Position numbers and translations under genes: made by a program | DNA from: Dipteris shenzhenensis | Lineage: Eukaryota; Polypodiophyta; Polypodiopsida; Gleicheniales | Strand: one strand, 5' to 3' | Assembly: GCA_047967505.1 (NCBI GenBank) | Contig: CM106538.1 | Length of the DNA: 64,000 bases | Shown here: positions 48,001-60,400 of the stretch, in pieces | Numbering within the stretch: position 1 is the first letter of the stretch | Layout of the letters: every line of letters starts with the position of its first letter | Notes under the pieces: model-generated | What the model was told of the DNA's origin: nothing | The model's input: the letters and a program-made list of their open reading frames with translations, nothing else | The model's database searches: none

Positions 48001-49398
48001 AAGTTGAATGGTGGAACAGTGCCCAATGAACTCTGGTGCCTGGAGCAATGGAGACTGGCGATGACTCGTGAGGCAGCAAGCTTGCTTTAGAAGTCCAAGA
48101 CTTGATATTGGAGGTACTTGGTCACTATTTTTACATCATAGTAATGAAAACATCTAGCAGCCTCTCTCTTCCCTTGCAACTATGGAGATTTGGCACTTTC
48201 CATTTCCTCCTAGCCACATTTCCCTGGCCTTCTTGCACAACGATGAATATTTGGCATGCAAAACCGTGCATGATTTTCTTCTCTCCTTCAATTTGCTTTC
48301 ATCTTACTCTCCATACATGATAGGCCACTGTAGATGTTTGCGTAGGTATTTGCAACAGCAATAATATTGAGAAGCTCAAATATATGCGGCTTTTTGGGAC
48401 AATGAAATATGTTTCCTCTATGTCGGCTTTGTAAACCGTGAGTTTTTTTCCCTTGAGAGCTACTCTACCTTGCCATCTTTATTCCTTTACCTCCTGTCCT
48501 ACCCAATTTGTTCAGATTTTTCTTTTTCCTTTGTACCTCCACATTTGGATTTGGAGAGCTAGCAGCCCCTGAGCTTGGGTGCAGCACGTCAAAAATTGGA
48601 TTAGTCAAATTAGGAAGGATGACAAGCCATGCTCAAATACAAAAGAGGTGGATTAAGGCATGCTTCCATGCTTGAAGTGCTGATCTGAGACCTCCACAGT
48701 CGCTCATCTCTATTTAAGGCTCCTTTGAGCTCAGGTTTCTGACATAACAGATGGGAAAGAGCCTATTGTACTAAGCTATACTTCTTATGTGCAAACCAAG
48801 TATAAATTTTCTTTACCTACTCTTCAGCCATCTTGCTTGGAAAGCTGCAAATTGTTGAGTGGGTTCCCCCCCTTGGTCTACCCTCTCTGAACATATCAGG
48901 AATTCCTCCTTTGTTCCTTAGTTTATTTGTCCTCAGATTTTTGTTGTATCCCCCTACTTTTGAGAAAGCTGGGGATTTTGGTAAGGCCAGAGAAACTTTG
49001 GCATTGTCCGTGGGCTCTAAGAAGGCTAGCCACAACTGAAACACTAAGGATCCTTCTTCTCCTATAAGAACTAACTAAACATGTTACGGTCACTAAGCTT
49101 TTATAAATAACTAAGGTAACAAAACACATGTTACGGTCACTAAGCTTCTATAAATTTGATATGCAAGAGAGTAGGAAGGTCCTCCAGAAGCTTGGAGGGC
49201 CTCCTCCAAGACCCTCCCTCTTTTCAAATGCAATGATGACTTAAGCTACCACCTCATCTTTTGGAAGATGAGGATGATTGTTGGAGCATATAGCATGCAA
49301 CAAATAATATCATGTTTCTATATGCCTATGCTTCTTTAGTCTATGCTTCTATGCTATTTATGCTTTATGCTTTAATATTTGTCTTAGTATGTATTAAG
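45094..49398. other. Unassigned DNA right of the element
   Basis: No gene is supported. Frames at 45162-45437 and 46536-46850 have no recognised domain. Around 46790-47200 the plus strand reads like old coding sequence (FDIVGSGPTID, SALCILVDIS), but it is short and unidentified. CT-rich duplicated phrases (CTACTCTCGACTCTC) occur at about 46444 and 46520. A short duplication (CATGTTACGGTCACTAAGCTT) lies at 49079 and 49127, cited here without its flanks. Confidence 0.5.
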
Positions 49399-50098
49399 CA
49401 ATCAAGTCATGCAATGTATAGTATGTAAGCAATCTAGCCTCGGGAGCACTCCAGTCTCTTGACATGGTCTGCAATTCCCCTGGTAGAATTCTTACAGAAT
49501 CAAGTCATGCAATGTATGGTCTGTAAGCAATCTAGCCTCGGGAGCACTCCGGTCTCTTAACATGGTCTGCAATTCCCCTGGCAGAATGCTTATAGAATCA
49601 AGTCATGTAATGTATAGTATGTAAGCAATCTAACCTCGGGAGCACTCCGATCTCTTGACACGGTCTGCAATTCCCTTGGTAGAATGCTTACAGAATCAAG
49701 TCATGCAATGTATAGTCTGTAAGCAATCTAGCCTCGAGAGCACTCCGGTCTCTTGACACGGTTTGCTATTCCCCTGGTAGAATGCTTATAGAATCAAGTC
49801 GTGCAATGTATAGTATGTAAGTGATCTAGTCTCGGGAGCACTTCGATCTCTTGACACGGTCTACAATTCCCCTGGCAAGATGCTTAGAGAATCAAGTCGT
49901 GCAATGTATAGTATGTAAGCAATCTAGCCTTGGGAGCACTCCGGTCTGTTGACATGGTCTACAATTCCCCTGGTAGAATGCTTAGAGAATCAAGTCATGC
50001 AATGTATAATATTTAAGCAATCTAGCCTCGAGAGCACTTTGGTCTCTTGACATGGTCTGCAATTCCCTTGGAAGAATGCTTAGAAAATCAAGTCAATA
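49399..50098. repeat. Seven-copy 98-bp tandem array
   Basis: AATCTAGCCTCGGGAGCACT (or close variants) starts at 49431, 49529, 49627, 49725, 49823, 49921 and 50019, a spacing of exactly 98 bp each time. Every unit also has CTCTTGACATGGTCTGCAATTCCCCTGG, TAGAATGCTTA and AATCAAGTCATGCAATGTATAGTATGTAAG (cited in pieces). Substitutions occur but no indels, which implies recent or ongoing homogenisation. It stops about 50 bp before a GA microsatellite and the kinase-like gene. Confidence 0.95.
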
Positions 50099-50148
50099 AT
50101 TGGAAATACATCTACATGCTCACAAGAATCAAACCGTTTAGTTGTGTG

Positions 50149-50168
50149 TGAGAGAGAGAGGAAGGGAT

Positions 50169-50224
<56 letters not shown>
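50149..50224. repeat. GA microsatellite
   Basis: GA run interrupted once by GGAAGGGATAAA, ending right at the start of the kinase-like reading frames. Confidence 0.95.
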
Positions 50225-50226
<2 letters not shown>

Positions 50227-50271
50227 GAATCTCACAAAAGCAACTAATTTTATTTTATGTGCAGAAGGTAA

Positions 50272-51643
50272 CATGGACAAGATGAAGAGTCATAAAAAAT
50301 GTGTGTTATATGAATATAGATTCAAGGAAGGAATGCGAAAAATATTCTCGAAGTGTTTGCATGAGCTTGTTATCAAAAACGCAAGAAGATTTGGAAAAGT
50401 ATTTTGACTTAGGGGAAAGAGGGATGGATAAGCTTTGTGTGGATCTTTCCTCTGATGTCGTTACCATGATGAAGAATGAAGATCCACAATGGAATATGCA
50501 ATATGAATTTCAAGATAATTTTTGTGTGAGTATTCGCATAGAACTAGGGAGAGTTAAAAGTGTCTATGAAAAGCGAACAAGCACATTCAATCCCAGAGAT
50601 ACAAATAATAAAGAAGAGTTGATTGATTGGTTTTCCTTAAAGTGGAAGGTAGTTATGAGTTCAAAGAGGGAAGCATTCAATGCTAGTTCTTCAAAAGAAT
50701 GTGTCAATCCCACAAGATTGAAGATGGCTTTTTTTTTTTTTTTAAGAAGCAACAAATTCATGTATAAGAGAAAGATTATGTGCTAGGTGAAGGCTCATAT
50801 GGAAGAGTGGTGAAAGGTAACATCATTGGTGTAGACTGCTTTGATCCAAAAGAGACCTTTGCCATTAAGAAACTTAAGGTATCTCAAAAGCCAAGTGAAA
50901 GGGAAGAGAGAAGGTCCATGAGAGAGTTAATGGCAAATATGGAAACAACGCAAGCCCAATTACCTCATAGAGGACTTGTTCGCACGATTGCTCGTGTGAT
51001 AAATCCTCCAAGATTGGTATACCAGTATTGGAATGGGGAGACATTGGACAAATGGTCGAGGTTAAATGCTATGAACTCAGTCTATGTGGGAGAGGAGCTA
51101 GACCATTTATTTTGTGTCTGTACTCATGCCGTAAATCTAGCTGGTACTTTGATGGGGACGTTAAAATACATGCATGGAAAAGATCGTTTGCATAATGACT
51201 TGCATCCTTCGAACATTATGCTTCACTTTGATAGTGAGTCTGATAAGGTCTTCATAGGAATTATCGATTGCGGATTAAACAAGAGTGATAAATATGTCAA
51301 TAATGGCAAGGATCAATGTGACCCTCAATTCAAAGAGCAATGCATGCGAAGAAAGTGGTTGGCTCCTGAGTTGTATACTTTTCCATATGCAAAGATTTCC
51401 AAGGAAACTGATATTTATGCTACAACCTTTTCATTGGAAAAGTTGTATCAGCTAGCTTACAAGTACTTTGTTCACATTCAAGATCCAACCAAGTTGAATC
51501 ACTTAAAGCATTGGTGGAAGAGAATAGAGGAAATGAGAAATCCTATTCCTAAAGCTAGACCTACTGCAACAGATGTTACTCATACATTTGAAGTTATATT
51601 CAAAGTCACATGTGAAAGTGCATTACAACATGATGCATTGTAA
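50272..51643 (+). pseudogene. Protein kinase-like gene with altered HRD and DFG motifs
   Basis: An N-terminal region with no known domain runs in two frames (about 50272-50407 and 50330-50725). A T-run at about 50727-50743 and an in-frame TAA (50748-50765 region, before EKDYVLGEG) separate it from the kinase domain, 50780-51643. In that 287-residue frame: glycine loop GEGSYGRV (3-10), FAIKK (Lys30), a possible helix-C Glu (49), catalytic loop HNDLHPSNIM (138-147; Arg of HRD replaced by Asn, Asp and downstream Asn kept), DCG (163-165) instead of DFG, APE (195-197), and ETDIYA (209-214). Catalysis is not excluded because Lys, Asp and Asn are present. It ends normally. A transposase relic follows on the same strand, so it may be element cargo rather than a host gene; no terminal repeats were found to prove this. 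Confidence 0.7.
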
Positions 51644-52045
51644 CCTTTTGTAGCACTATAGTTTCTAAATAATATTCCAAAGATTGATGGTTTTCTTTCT
51701 AGTACATGATCTATTTATGTATATAAAAAACATGTCAACTTTTTCAATTTATTCTTTCAAATGACTCGTTAATAATGTTTATGTAATATTTGTGTTGATA
51801 CAAGCAAGAATTAGAAGGTCTATAGTTATTTGTTTTGATATAGTATTTGTGAAATACTTTATTTTTCTCTCTTCTTGAGCTTGAATATTGATCTTCAATA
51901 AATGCAATTAGCTCATTAATTTGTTTGGCCATGGTTTTGACATAGTGGGCACTCAATATCCATCTCTTTTTTCATTAGTGATTTAGACTATGGCATACCA
52001 TTTAGAATTTAAAAGTTATGAGTTTATTTATATTTTTCTCTTATT
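51644..52045. other. AT-rich spacer between the kinase-like and transposase-like genes
   Basis: No coding potential. A T-rich tract ending in GATTAG at about 52051 may be a splice acceptor for the next gene. Confidence 0.5.
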
Positions 52046-55000
52046 TTGATTAGGTATACTATTGATCATATCATGGCTTCAAAGACTCACATAAAGGTGT
52101 TTGACTATGGATCATCTGAGAAGAAGCTTTTGGGATGTGTTAGAGTGCTTGGCGACTCTACCTATAGCATGATATGTAAGGAGATTATGCAAGATGGAAT
52201 CATTAATGTTCCTTTTCATTTTGTTATCAAAGATGACAATGATGATGAAGGTTGCATACTAAATACAACACAAGAAGAACGTTGGAATGTTGAAGAGGAT
52301 AGGTGTGTTGGTATAAAGAGGGCTCTAAGTACGATTGTCGATGAGATCACACCATCAAAACTGTGTTTGCAGAACATCAGATAATATTCATAAAGAAGTT
52401 GATATTGTAAATGTTGATGAAGGAGGTGAGCATGTTTCTTGTAATCATGGTTTAAACATGCACAAAAGTAAACTTTTAGCAACGTCTATTTTTGAATATT
52501 GGGATAGGCCTTGTGAAAAAGTTCGCAAAAAATTGAGGCAGCATAAGACACCTAGAGATGATAAATTTGAGCTCCTCATAGAGGATCTTAATGGAAAGCC
52601 TAAAGTTTGAATTTGGTGTGAAGAATGTGGAATGCCATATGGATTAGGGTCCATTGAAGGCAAGCAATCAGCTTACACTTGCTTGTCTAATTTTCTAAGA
52701 ACCCATATTCTAGAAAGCCAGAAATATCAAAAAAGATATGCTGCCAATCGAGGATTTATCACTAAAGAAGCATCTCTTCGAAAAGATAGCATGAAGGACA
52801 CTCAGGATGATGCTGATGATGCAACAATAATTCTTGATGCTATTGAGGAAATGCACAGTTTCAATAATTCTCATGAAGGTAATCTCCACTAGAAGCATTT
52901 AGAGATGACAAGAGTCTTTCTTTTGTTAGAATTTTCATAAATATGGGTCAAAAAAATATTCTTCTGAAATTTTTCATTATCGAGTATGTTGCAGGAGCAA
53001 AGTTTGAGATAGTTGAAGCAACTTTGAATGACTACAAGGATAAAAATGCTATAAGAGTGGCATGTGGATATGATGGATAATGGTTGTTTTTGTGCCCTCG
53101 AGGTTCAGATCTACAAACAATTTTATCAAAACATATCAAAGGAAAAGCTCACATCACTTCTTCCAGTAAGAAATCAATGGAGCCATGTCCAGTATTATCA
53201 AGGGTTGTTGGGCGACCTAGGAAGCATTTTGATAAAGATCCATGACAAATATCATTAGGAAGGTTCCTTGTACAAATAAAGGAGTTTAAAGTGTTGCAAC
53301 CAAAATGTGGTGAGACAGAACCTCTTTCTGATTCCTTGACTGAGTCATTCTTATCTTCATCATCAAATATAAATTTGTTATGCTGGGGATTATGGCAAGC
53401 TCATGTTCATGTCAATGGTTGTGAAATTAATATTAAGTCATTTTTTATGGATCAAAAGATGGGGCATGAATGGTTTTGTGAACCATATACAAAGGCCACT
53501 TTACATGGTGGGAATATGGAATACAAGATAGATGGATGCTTCAGGCACATAAATTGTCTTCGTATATCAATCATTGGAGATCCATTTCAAGGTTTCTCAT
53601 GTGAACACTGTAAGAAAATTTTAGGTTGTTCTGATTTTTGTATGAGATTATATAGGGAGAATCTTGCCGTTTAGAAGAGAGGAACCAGGAAAAGAGACAA
53701 AGGAAGGCAGGTAGACTACCTGACAATTGAAGAGCTAAAAAATGCCACTTTTGAGTGTAGGAAAAGTTTGAATGAAGAAAAAAGAAGGCTGTGGTGGGCA
53801 ACATCAAAAATTGTAATGCTGTCAGTCAGAGTCAAAACTTTGAAAGAATCAAGTTTTGAATGTATAAATAGGAAAGATGTTCAATGCTTTTGTAACAACA
53901 TAATTGAAGCTCATAGACAAGGAAAGTTTGGTGGAAAATCAGCCTTGTGGGAGTTTTTTCAAGAAGTGGCACAAAACATGTTACGGTCAAAGTAAGGACA
54001 CAGGTTTAGTGACTCTACAAAAACCATATATGAAGTTATTAAGCTATGGGGTGGTCCACGTCTACATGACTTCTTGAGTATAAACCTTGGAGGTCCATCT
54101 TTGTCTACCACCAAAAGGCAAGGAAGAAAAGCAATTGAATTTATTTGTGGTGAGCACGAATACATATTCAATGCTGTTGGGAAGATCTATATGGATGCAA
54201 AAAAAAGATATGGAGTCATTTCTATAGTTCCAGTTATCATAGTGGAAGATGAGACAACCATTAAGCATCGAATAAGGTAATTTTAGCTCTGTATGCATTC
54301 TACTTTTATCTATATCATCAAGATATTTATAATTGCTATGTTTGGAAATCTCTCAAAAAGATGAGGAAGTTATTAAACTCTATAATCGTGTTGTGTAGAT
54401 GGAATGCAAAAGATGACACTCTTATTGGGTTTTGTGGAAAGAAAGGAGAATATCATCAATGCTCATCAAATGACTCCATTGTTGTTGGTGAAGGCTCACA
54501 AGGATACTCGAATATTATAGATGCCTTTCAAAATCATATCATAGGTCATTATGCTAGATTTCAATGATTGTTAATCCTCTTCATGATCTTCTTCCACGAT
54601 TGGCTTTGATTGTGCATTGCACATGCAATCGTTTTGGTATTGATTTTGTAAGGAACCAATGGAATCTTTTGGAGACCATGTGGAATGCAAACCTGAAAGA
54701 TAAAGTTGGACCCATAATTGGACATGCTTCAGATGGAGATAGTAGAAGATGAAAGTTGATGCTTGAAGACTATTTGGAGAAAAGCGAACAACCTTTTGCT
54801 ATCAATTGGTGTGGATGGAATTTGAGAGCAAAAATTGTAGGAGGAAATGTGTATGGCCTTCATGATCAAGACTTTGTACACTGTGGAAAGAAACTTACAA
54901 GCCCACTTGATAGTCCTACTCGACAACTAGCAATTGGATGTGTTTGGATCACACTAAATCATGTATCTATTATTTACAATTCTTTTTCAATTGAGGAGCA

Positions 55001-55433
55001 CAAGCTACGAGATGGAGATATTCAAAGAAATGATTGACAAAATTGGGGAGCAACTCAAAGGATTGCAAGTAGACAAGTACAGAAATGTTTGAGAAAACTT
55101 CAAAAAAAAGAAAGAAGTATGAAGGGGACTGAGGCCTATTTGATGATTGTTGCTGATTATATTGATATTTTCTTGTCACCATATTTGATCTTGAAGGAGC
55201 GTGTGGTGTTTGCAGCCAAGGTAGTTTTCTTTTTCAAAATTTGGCGATTATGGATTCATCACCATCCAACCTACACCTTGAAGAAAAATTTCATCAGTAA
55301 GGAGGCTTATACGGACTGCATACTTTCTTGTCATTTTGTTGTATTGCTCATCAATAAAGAAGCTATAATATTTCATCATTCTACAAATTTTTCTTTTATA
55401 TCATATGCATCTAGCATATGGTTTGGAAGTTAG
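52046..55433 (+). pseudogene. Second-family DDE-type transposase-like gene, intron-containing and decayed
   Basis: Sense can be followed through several frames. Segments include two zinc-finger-like stretches (WCEECGMPYGLGS...FLRTHILES; LFLCPRGSDLQTILSKH), GGPRLHDFLSINLGGPSLST, VEDETTIKHRIR/WNAKDDTLIGFCG, NPLHDLLP, GHASDGDSRR, LHDQDFVHCGKKL and AAKVVFFFKIWRLW. Asp in EDET, DGDSRR and DQD are candidate catalytic acids. GT-AG introns fit at 52879-52994 (HEG|AKFE) and about 54277-54399 (HRIR|WNAK). In-frame stops lie at 52608, 53671, 54750 and 55035, among others. It resembles uncharacterised transposase-like proteins of plants and animals that share the DGDSRR and DQD-GKKL motifs; I cannot name the superfamily. 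Confidence 0.7.
52879..52994 (+). other. Predicted 116-bp intron in the second transposase-like gene
   Basis: ATGAAG|GTAATC to GTTGCAG|GAGC. Removing it joins NNSHEG to AKFEIVEATL in frame across a stop-rich gap. Confidence 0.65.
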
Positions 55434-57804
55434 GATATTCAAAAATTTAGAAAAAAGTGATGCAAATACATAAATATGAAAGCATGTAACTTAAAGAAAA
55501 GTAAAGCGACATAAATTGAGAAAAAGATACGGATTGAGTGATAATGAGCTTAATAACTTTGTGCACTTAACATGATTAAGTTGCATGCCTTTATGATGAG
55601 ATGATAAACACTATCTTTTCCTAATATAGAGTGTGGCATATAGGCAACATGATGCTAGTGCATGCATCATATTGAATATAAACACTTGCATTACATCAAC
55701 ATATTGCTACTACATCCATCATATTTAATATAAAAACTCCCATTAGATTAACACAAGGTTAAAGTTCAAGCAATCTTCTTATAAGTTTGTGCCATTTTAT
55801 TCATATTTCAATTCAAGTTACTTCATGCAAATCTCTAGTAGGTAGTGATAGTTTGGGAGCATGCAAGGGAAATAAAATTGGATAAGGTGGAGTAAATACA
55901 TGAGAATTTGAGAATTAAAAGATCAAAAGTTGAAAATATGTTCTATTAGGTACTAGTATGGATGTAAAGCATGCATCTCGGCAACATACAATTTAAATGG
56001 CTTTATTCAATTATACAATACAATTTCTCAAAAGTAGCATCTGTTTCAACTTACACTGAAATGTACAAGAGGAGGGCAAAAAATATAGGCTTCTCAAATT
56101 TTAAATTTATTGAAGGGATATAATTATTGATCCAAAAATTCATAGTAGGGGTATATAAATAGATAACATGTGGTTACAAAGGGGTTTTTTAAATACCTTT
56201 CGAATGCACGTTGTATAGCTAGCTTATGTAAGGTGGACCCCCCGAGGAAGGATGAAGCAATAAAAAGGCCAAAGCTAGTTTTATGGCATATAATATCTTT
56301 CCTTCTTTTTCCTTAAATTTTCATATACTTTTATTTTCTTACATATCTACCTCATGTGCTTCCCATATAATATTCATGTATACTATAGCTCATGTGACAA
56401 ACTAGGACTACACCCCTATAGAATATAACTACCGAACATAGTTAATTCATGTATACTAAAGCATGTGACAGACTAGGACTACACCTCTACCGAATATAAG
56501 TATGCATATGACAATGGTACGACTGCTCTCTTCCAAAGGTTGTAGGATAGAGATGAAGATTTCCAAAATGTATACTTTAATGTAAGAAACTCTTGAACCT
56601 TAAAATCAAACTCCAATTTATGCAAGATCTAAATACATGGCTTTCAAGTGTCTTGGATATGTACATTGTAGACTAATGAGGTTGACCTTCACATATACAA
56701 ACAAAGGTTGGAATACATGGATAGCAGTGGTGCAAGGAAGGTAGTGGTGACAACAAGGATGAGTTAGAGGAGGACCCTTCCTATTTCTAGCCTATTAGTG
56801 AGGGTGATGACTTTCATGAAGATTCAAAGGAAAGAGAAGATGATAGTGGATTCATTGATGTATAGAAAAAAGGTAGCTATTTGTTGAAGTTACTAGGGGA
56901 ATTGTGGACTTAAAAAGGTTCTCATAAGGAGTAAATTAGCAAATTGGATTAAGAACTAACAAGGCCTATAGAGGGTCCCTTCACCCCCATATGAGTCCAA
57001 AAAAAGTGCATCTCAGGCTAAGAGTTGATCCTAAAAAGTGCATCGGGTCCTCTCCCACGGGTCCTCTCCCACTTGGAGGGGCCCCCTACTTAGGAAAAGG
57101 TTCTCCATGCACACTCTCCATGAATAGCTAACCCAAGAACAAATAGTAAATTTGACTCTTAATAAAAAACTTGCAGATTCTAAAATTGAGATCGAAAATA
57201 TATTGATGTAAAAGAAAGATCACAAGAGGCAATTACAAGATTAATTGATGACATGACAAAATTATTGAAAGAGATTAGGCCCACGAGACTAGGTCCCTCT
57301 AATATCAACTTCCTACATTGACTTAAAAATTGGAGAGAATAAAAGAACTCCTCTTGGTTACAAGCATAGGATCAAGGTTGTGCAACGAATGGAAAGCTTG
57401 GCATATGGTGGTGGAGCAAGCCTAGTGTGGGTGCAAGCTACATGATATGTATCTTTGGACTATTCTATAAATGTGAAGCATTTCATACAACCAAGTAATT
57501 GTGTATTTTTCCAATCTCATCCATACTTTTTGTAGGAATTTCATGAAAGAGGTTGTTGGAAGAGAAGCACCTCACAATCATTTTGTGTGGTAAAAGTATA
57601 GGAAATAGAGAATTCTCCATGCATGTGATGTTGTTGGCATTAGTAGCCAATGGTACTTAGCTATACATATATTGTAAATGTGCTTTGAGGTCACGGTATA
57701 AAGAATCCATTGCTGCCAAGACTAGTATATGTTAGAAATGCAAGAAAGAAAACAAGAGGAAAATAAACTCTGTTCTCGAAGATATGTTAGGTTGATTTTT
57801 ACAC
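55434..57804. other. Non-coding DNA, possible insertion downstream of the transposase
   Basis: AT-rich with no supported frame. Contains a short duplication (TATAACTACCGAACATAG / ACTAGGACTACACC-type phrases near 56403 and 56470). The transposase-like sense stops at 55430 and unrecognised coding-like sequence starts at 57805, so a later insertion may separate the two; this is inference. Confidence 0.45.
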
Positions 57805-58428
57805 ATGTCAAAGAGCATGATGTGGGAAGGCACTAACAAGATGAAAGGCCAACGTATCAAAAAGAAAGGTGGACATGCTACCACAGGGGCAAAGCAAGGA
57901 CCAAGCACCTTTGAGTACGTGGAGCTTAGCAATGTCTTTTTGGATCTAAAATGTATTCTTTTTAAATGTGCATTGCGTTTTTTTATTTTTTATATGAAAG
58001 TTACTGATACAAATTTTATAATGCTTTAGAAAATCATGGATATTGACCACTTTGCAGCATGCAATGGAGGTCATCGAAGAGCAGCAGGAAAGGACGCTTC
58101 CTTGGCCAACTACTTGGACCAAATACCTCTCAGAGAAATTCTTGTAATGCATGCCTTGTATACTCCCAATGACAATGCACAATTGACATTGCTAAAAGCT
58201 TTGTCTAAAACTCTCTATTTAATTTCCACATCAAGAAATGTAGATAGGGTCATTTTGGTCAAGAGAGAGTTAGCCAGACACTGCTTTAGAGGGCATATTT
58301 TGGCATCGATTGGTGTGGCACAATCTCTAGATATAGATGATGTACAACAAATATCAGCTAGTGTGGTTAGCAATGAGCTTATTGGTTCAAAGAGACAGAG
58401 AAAGTGTGCAAAGGAGCAAATCAAATGA
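57805..58428 (+). pseudogene. Unrecognised coding remnant with one in-frame TAG
   Basis: Two frames in the same phase (57805-58029 and 58036-58428) are split by TAG at 58027. They encode MSKSMMWEGTNKMKGQRIKKKGG and, further on, GGHRRAAGKDASLANYLDQ and RQRKCAKEQIK: basic and soluble, with no domain I can name. It may be the 3' end of the upstream transposase-like gene, since orientation is the same, but I could not confirm continuity. Confidence 0.4.
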
Positions 58429-58666
58429 ATGAAGCCAAGAACTCTTGTAACACGATATATATATAATGTAAATCTCATTTTTGTCTTCCATGATGCAAAT
58501 TCTATCATGTTTCATGGTGTGTAACACTGTACATTCATTGTTTGTTTTATAAATCCAATGTTTGTTTTTTAATTTGTCACTGTGTATCTAACTCGCATCA
58601 TGGTGCCGTAGATGATCAAATTTCTAGAGAGATTGCAAGTTTTGTATTTTTTAGTACTCAAAAAGG

Positions 58667-58805
58667 CTATTTCCATGCTACGTTGGCTTAAGGGGGCCTT
58701 GGGAAGGCCAAAAAAGGCTAGCCATAGGGCCTCTAGTTACAGCATGGCAGCCAGGCCTTTTTTGGCCTTCCCAGGGCCCCCTTAAGCAACATAGCATGGA
58801 AATAG
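58667..58805. mobile_element. 139-bp hairpin element (MITE-like)
   Basis: The left arm (58667-58719) starts CTATTTCCATGCTA and the right arm (58753-58805) is its near-perfect complement ending TAGCATGGAAATAG. Only a few mismatches or one-base gaps occur over about 53 bp. The loop is about 33 bp. The arms contain CTTAAGGGGGCC and GGCCAAAAAAGGC. Near-matching ACTCAAA(A/G)A lies outside both sides (58656 and 58814), but bases intervene on the right, so a target-site duplication is not established. It could fold into a miRNA-like stem if transcribed. Confidence 0.75.
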
Positions 58806-60400
58806 TGTTTTCACACTCAAAGAAAATCATAAACTTGTGTTACAAGAAAAGAAATTTTGTGTATGCATTTATGCATTCCTGGCCCCTCCTTAACCCTCCA
58901 ACATAGCACATGTCTTGGATTTTGAAATGATAACTTCATTAAAAGACAAAGAACCATTTGTAAAGACAAATTGATACACAGACAAATAAGAACTTGTATT
59001 TATATTGGAAAAAGGGTACTGTAACAATAGATTTGGAGATTCAAAACTCTCTGATACGCCTTGCCAGCACAATGTCCTTGGTCATTATTGTTAGGTTATC
59101 ATTACACGTTTTGCATGAATAGTACATAGATTGGTGTCCTCAAACAACCGCGCAAGATAGGCTTCAGCTGCTTCCTTCAAGGCCTCCAGAGCAGCCACAA
59201 AAATCCTCGTTAAACGAATAACTTTGTATGATCTCTTTAACAAGCCTCATGGATGGTCCTGGCCTTTTGATGAGGAGATCCACGGAGGTCTAGTACTTCT
59301 AGATCTCTCTCAGGGCAACAAACTAGGCCTTCACTGCCACTTCTAAGGAACCCAGCCTTTTGGTCCACCATGGCTGCCAACTCCACCACCAAGTCCTCCA
59401 CCACCAGGTGGCCCTCCTCCATGTCTAAGATGAGTAGGGAGCCTCTTCCCTCCGTGTTGTCCCTTGCCAGGTGCAATAGGTGCTCCCCATGATGTAGCCT
59501 TGGCCGTTGGGGCTGGTGGTGCCTTTGCCATAGTGCCACTACTGGCGGTGCCTCTACCGCTCATACTACCGGTGCCTCGGGGTGCCCCATCCACTACCTG
59601 AACCCATGGCTCTTGCTTGCTGCTGCTGCTAAGTGCCAAGAAATGCTACAATGGCTTGACCTCCCCATGGTGGTGCCTGAGCCAGTGCTTTTAGCACCAC
59701 GATGGTCTTTCGGGCTGTTAGTTTTGGCCTTTTGGGCTGGGGTTGGGCCTCGAGCTCACTCGGGCTCAGGCTCGGGCTCAAGCTAGGGCTCAGGGGCTCA
59801 GGGTGGGGAGGGGAGTGGCAGTCAAGTTGGCTGGAGGAGGAGAAAGATTCAGTTTTGGATTGCGTGGAGGAATCCTCCGTGCTAGCATGCTAGAGGAGGA
59901 AGATTCAGGTGGTGGGGTAAATTTTCATTTTTTCTTAAGCCTAGCTGTGAACTTCAACCTGGGCATAGCATATGGAAGGAAAAAAGTGCATGTGAAGAGA
60001 TAGGGAAAAGTCATAGTGAGCAACTAGACAAAGGAAATGAGGCCAATCCTCCCTATATATAACCCTTGGAAAATTTAGTCCTCTATGTTGTACTTTGACC
60101 TTACATTAAAATGCAAAAAACTCTTCTTTTGACCATTCATATCTTACAAACATAATATGCAATCATCCTGATACCAAATATGTTCCTTCATGACTTCTTA
60201 TGATGTGTCAAGCCACATGTTTAGATTTGTTGGTTCCTTTTTTGCCACTTTATTGTTTTTTTTGTCTTGTGTATTGCTATTTGAGATTTTTGAGTTTATT
60301 CAAGTGAATTGCTTAATGTCTTAAAATTAAACTTCACAAATCCTTAAAACCAAAATTCATATTAGTCATTGCAATGGAAATTTTACAAAGTGATGTGGTA
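58806..60400. other. Unassigned DNA
   Basis: A GC-richer part (59240-59900) has frames on both strands that are Gly/Pro/Ala-rich (for example 59343-59639 minus, GGGGLGGG) with no recognised domain. A GGGCTC-rich stretch lies at 59745-59800. No gene call. Confidence 0.5.
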
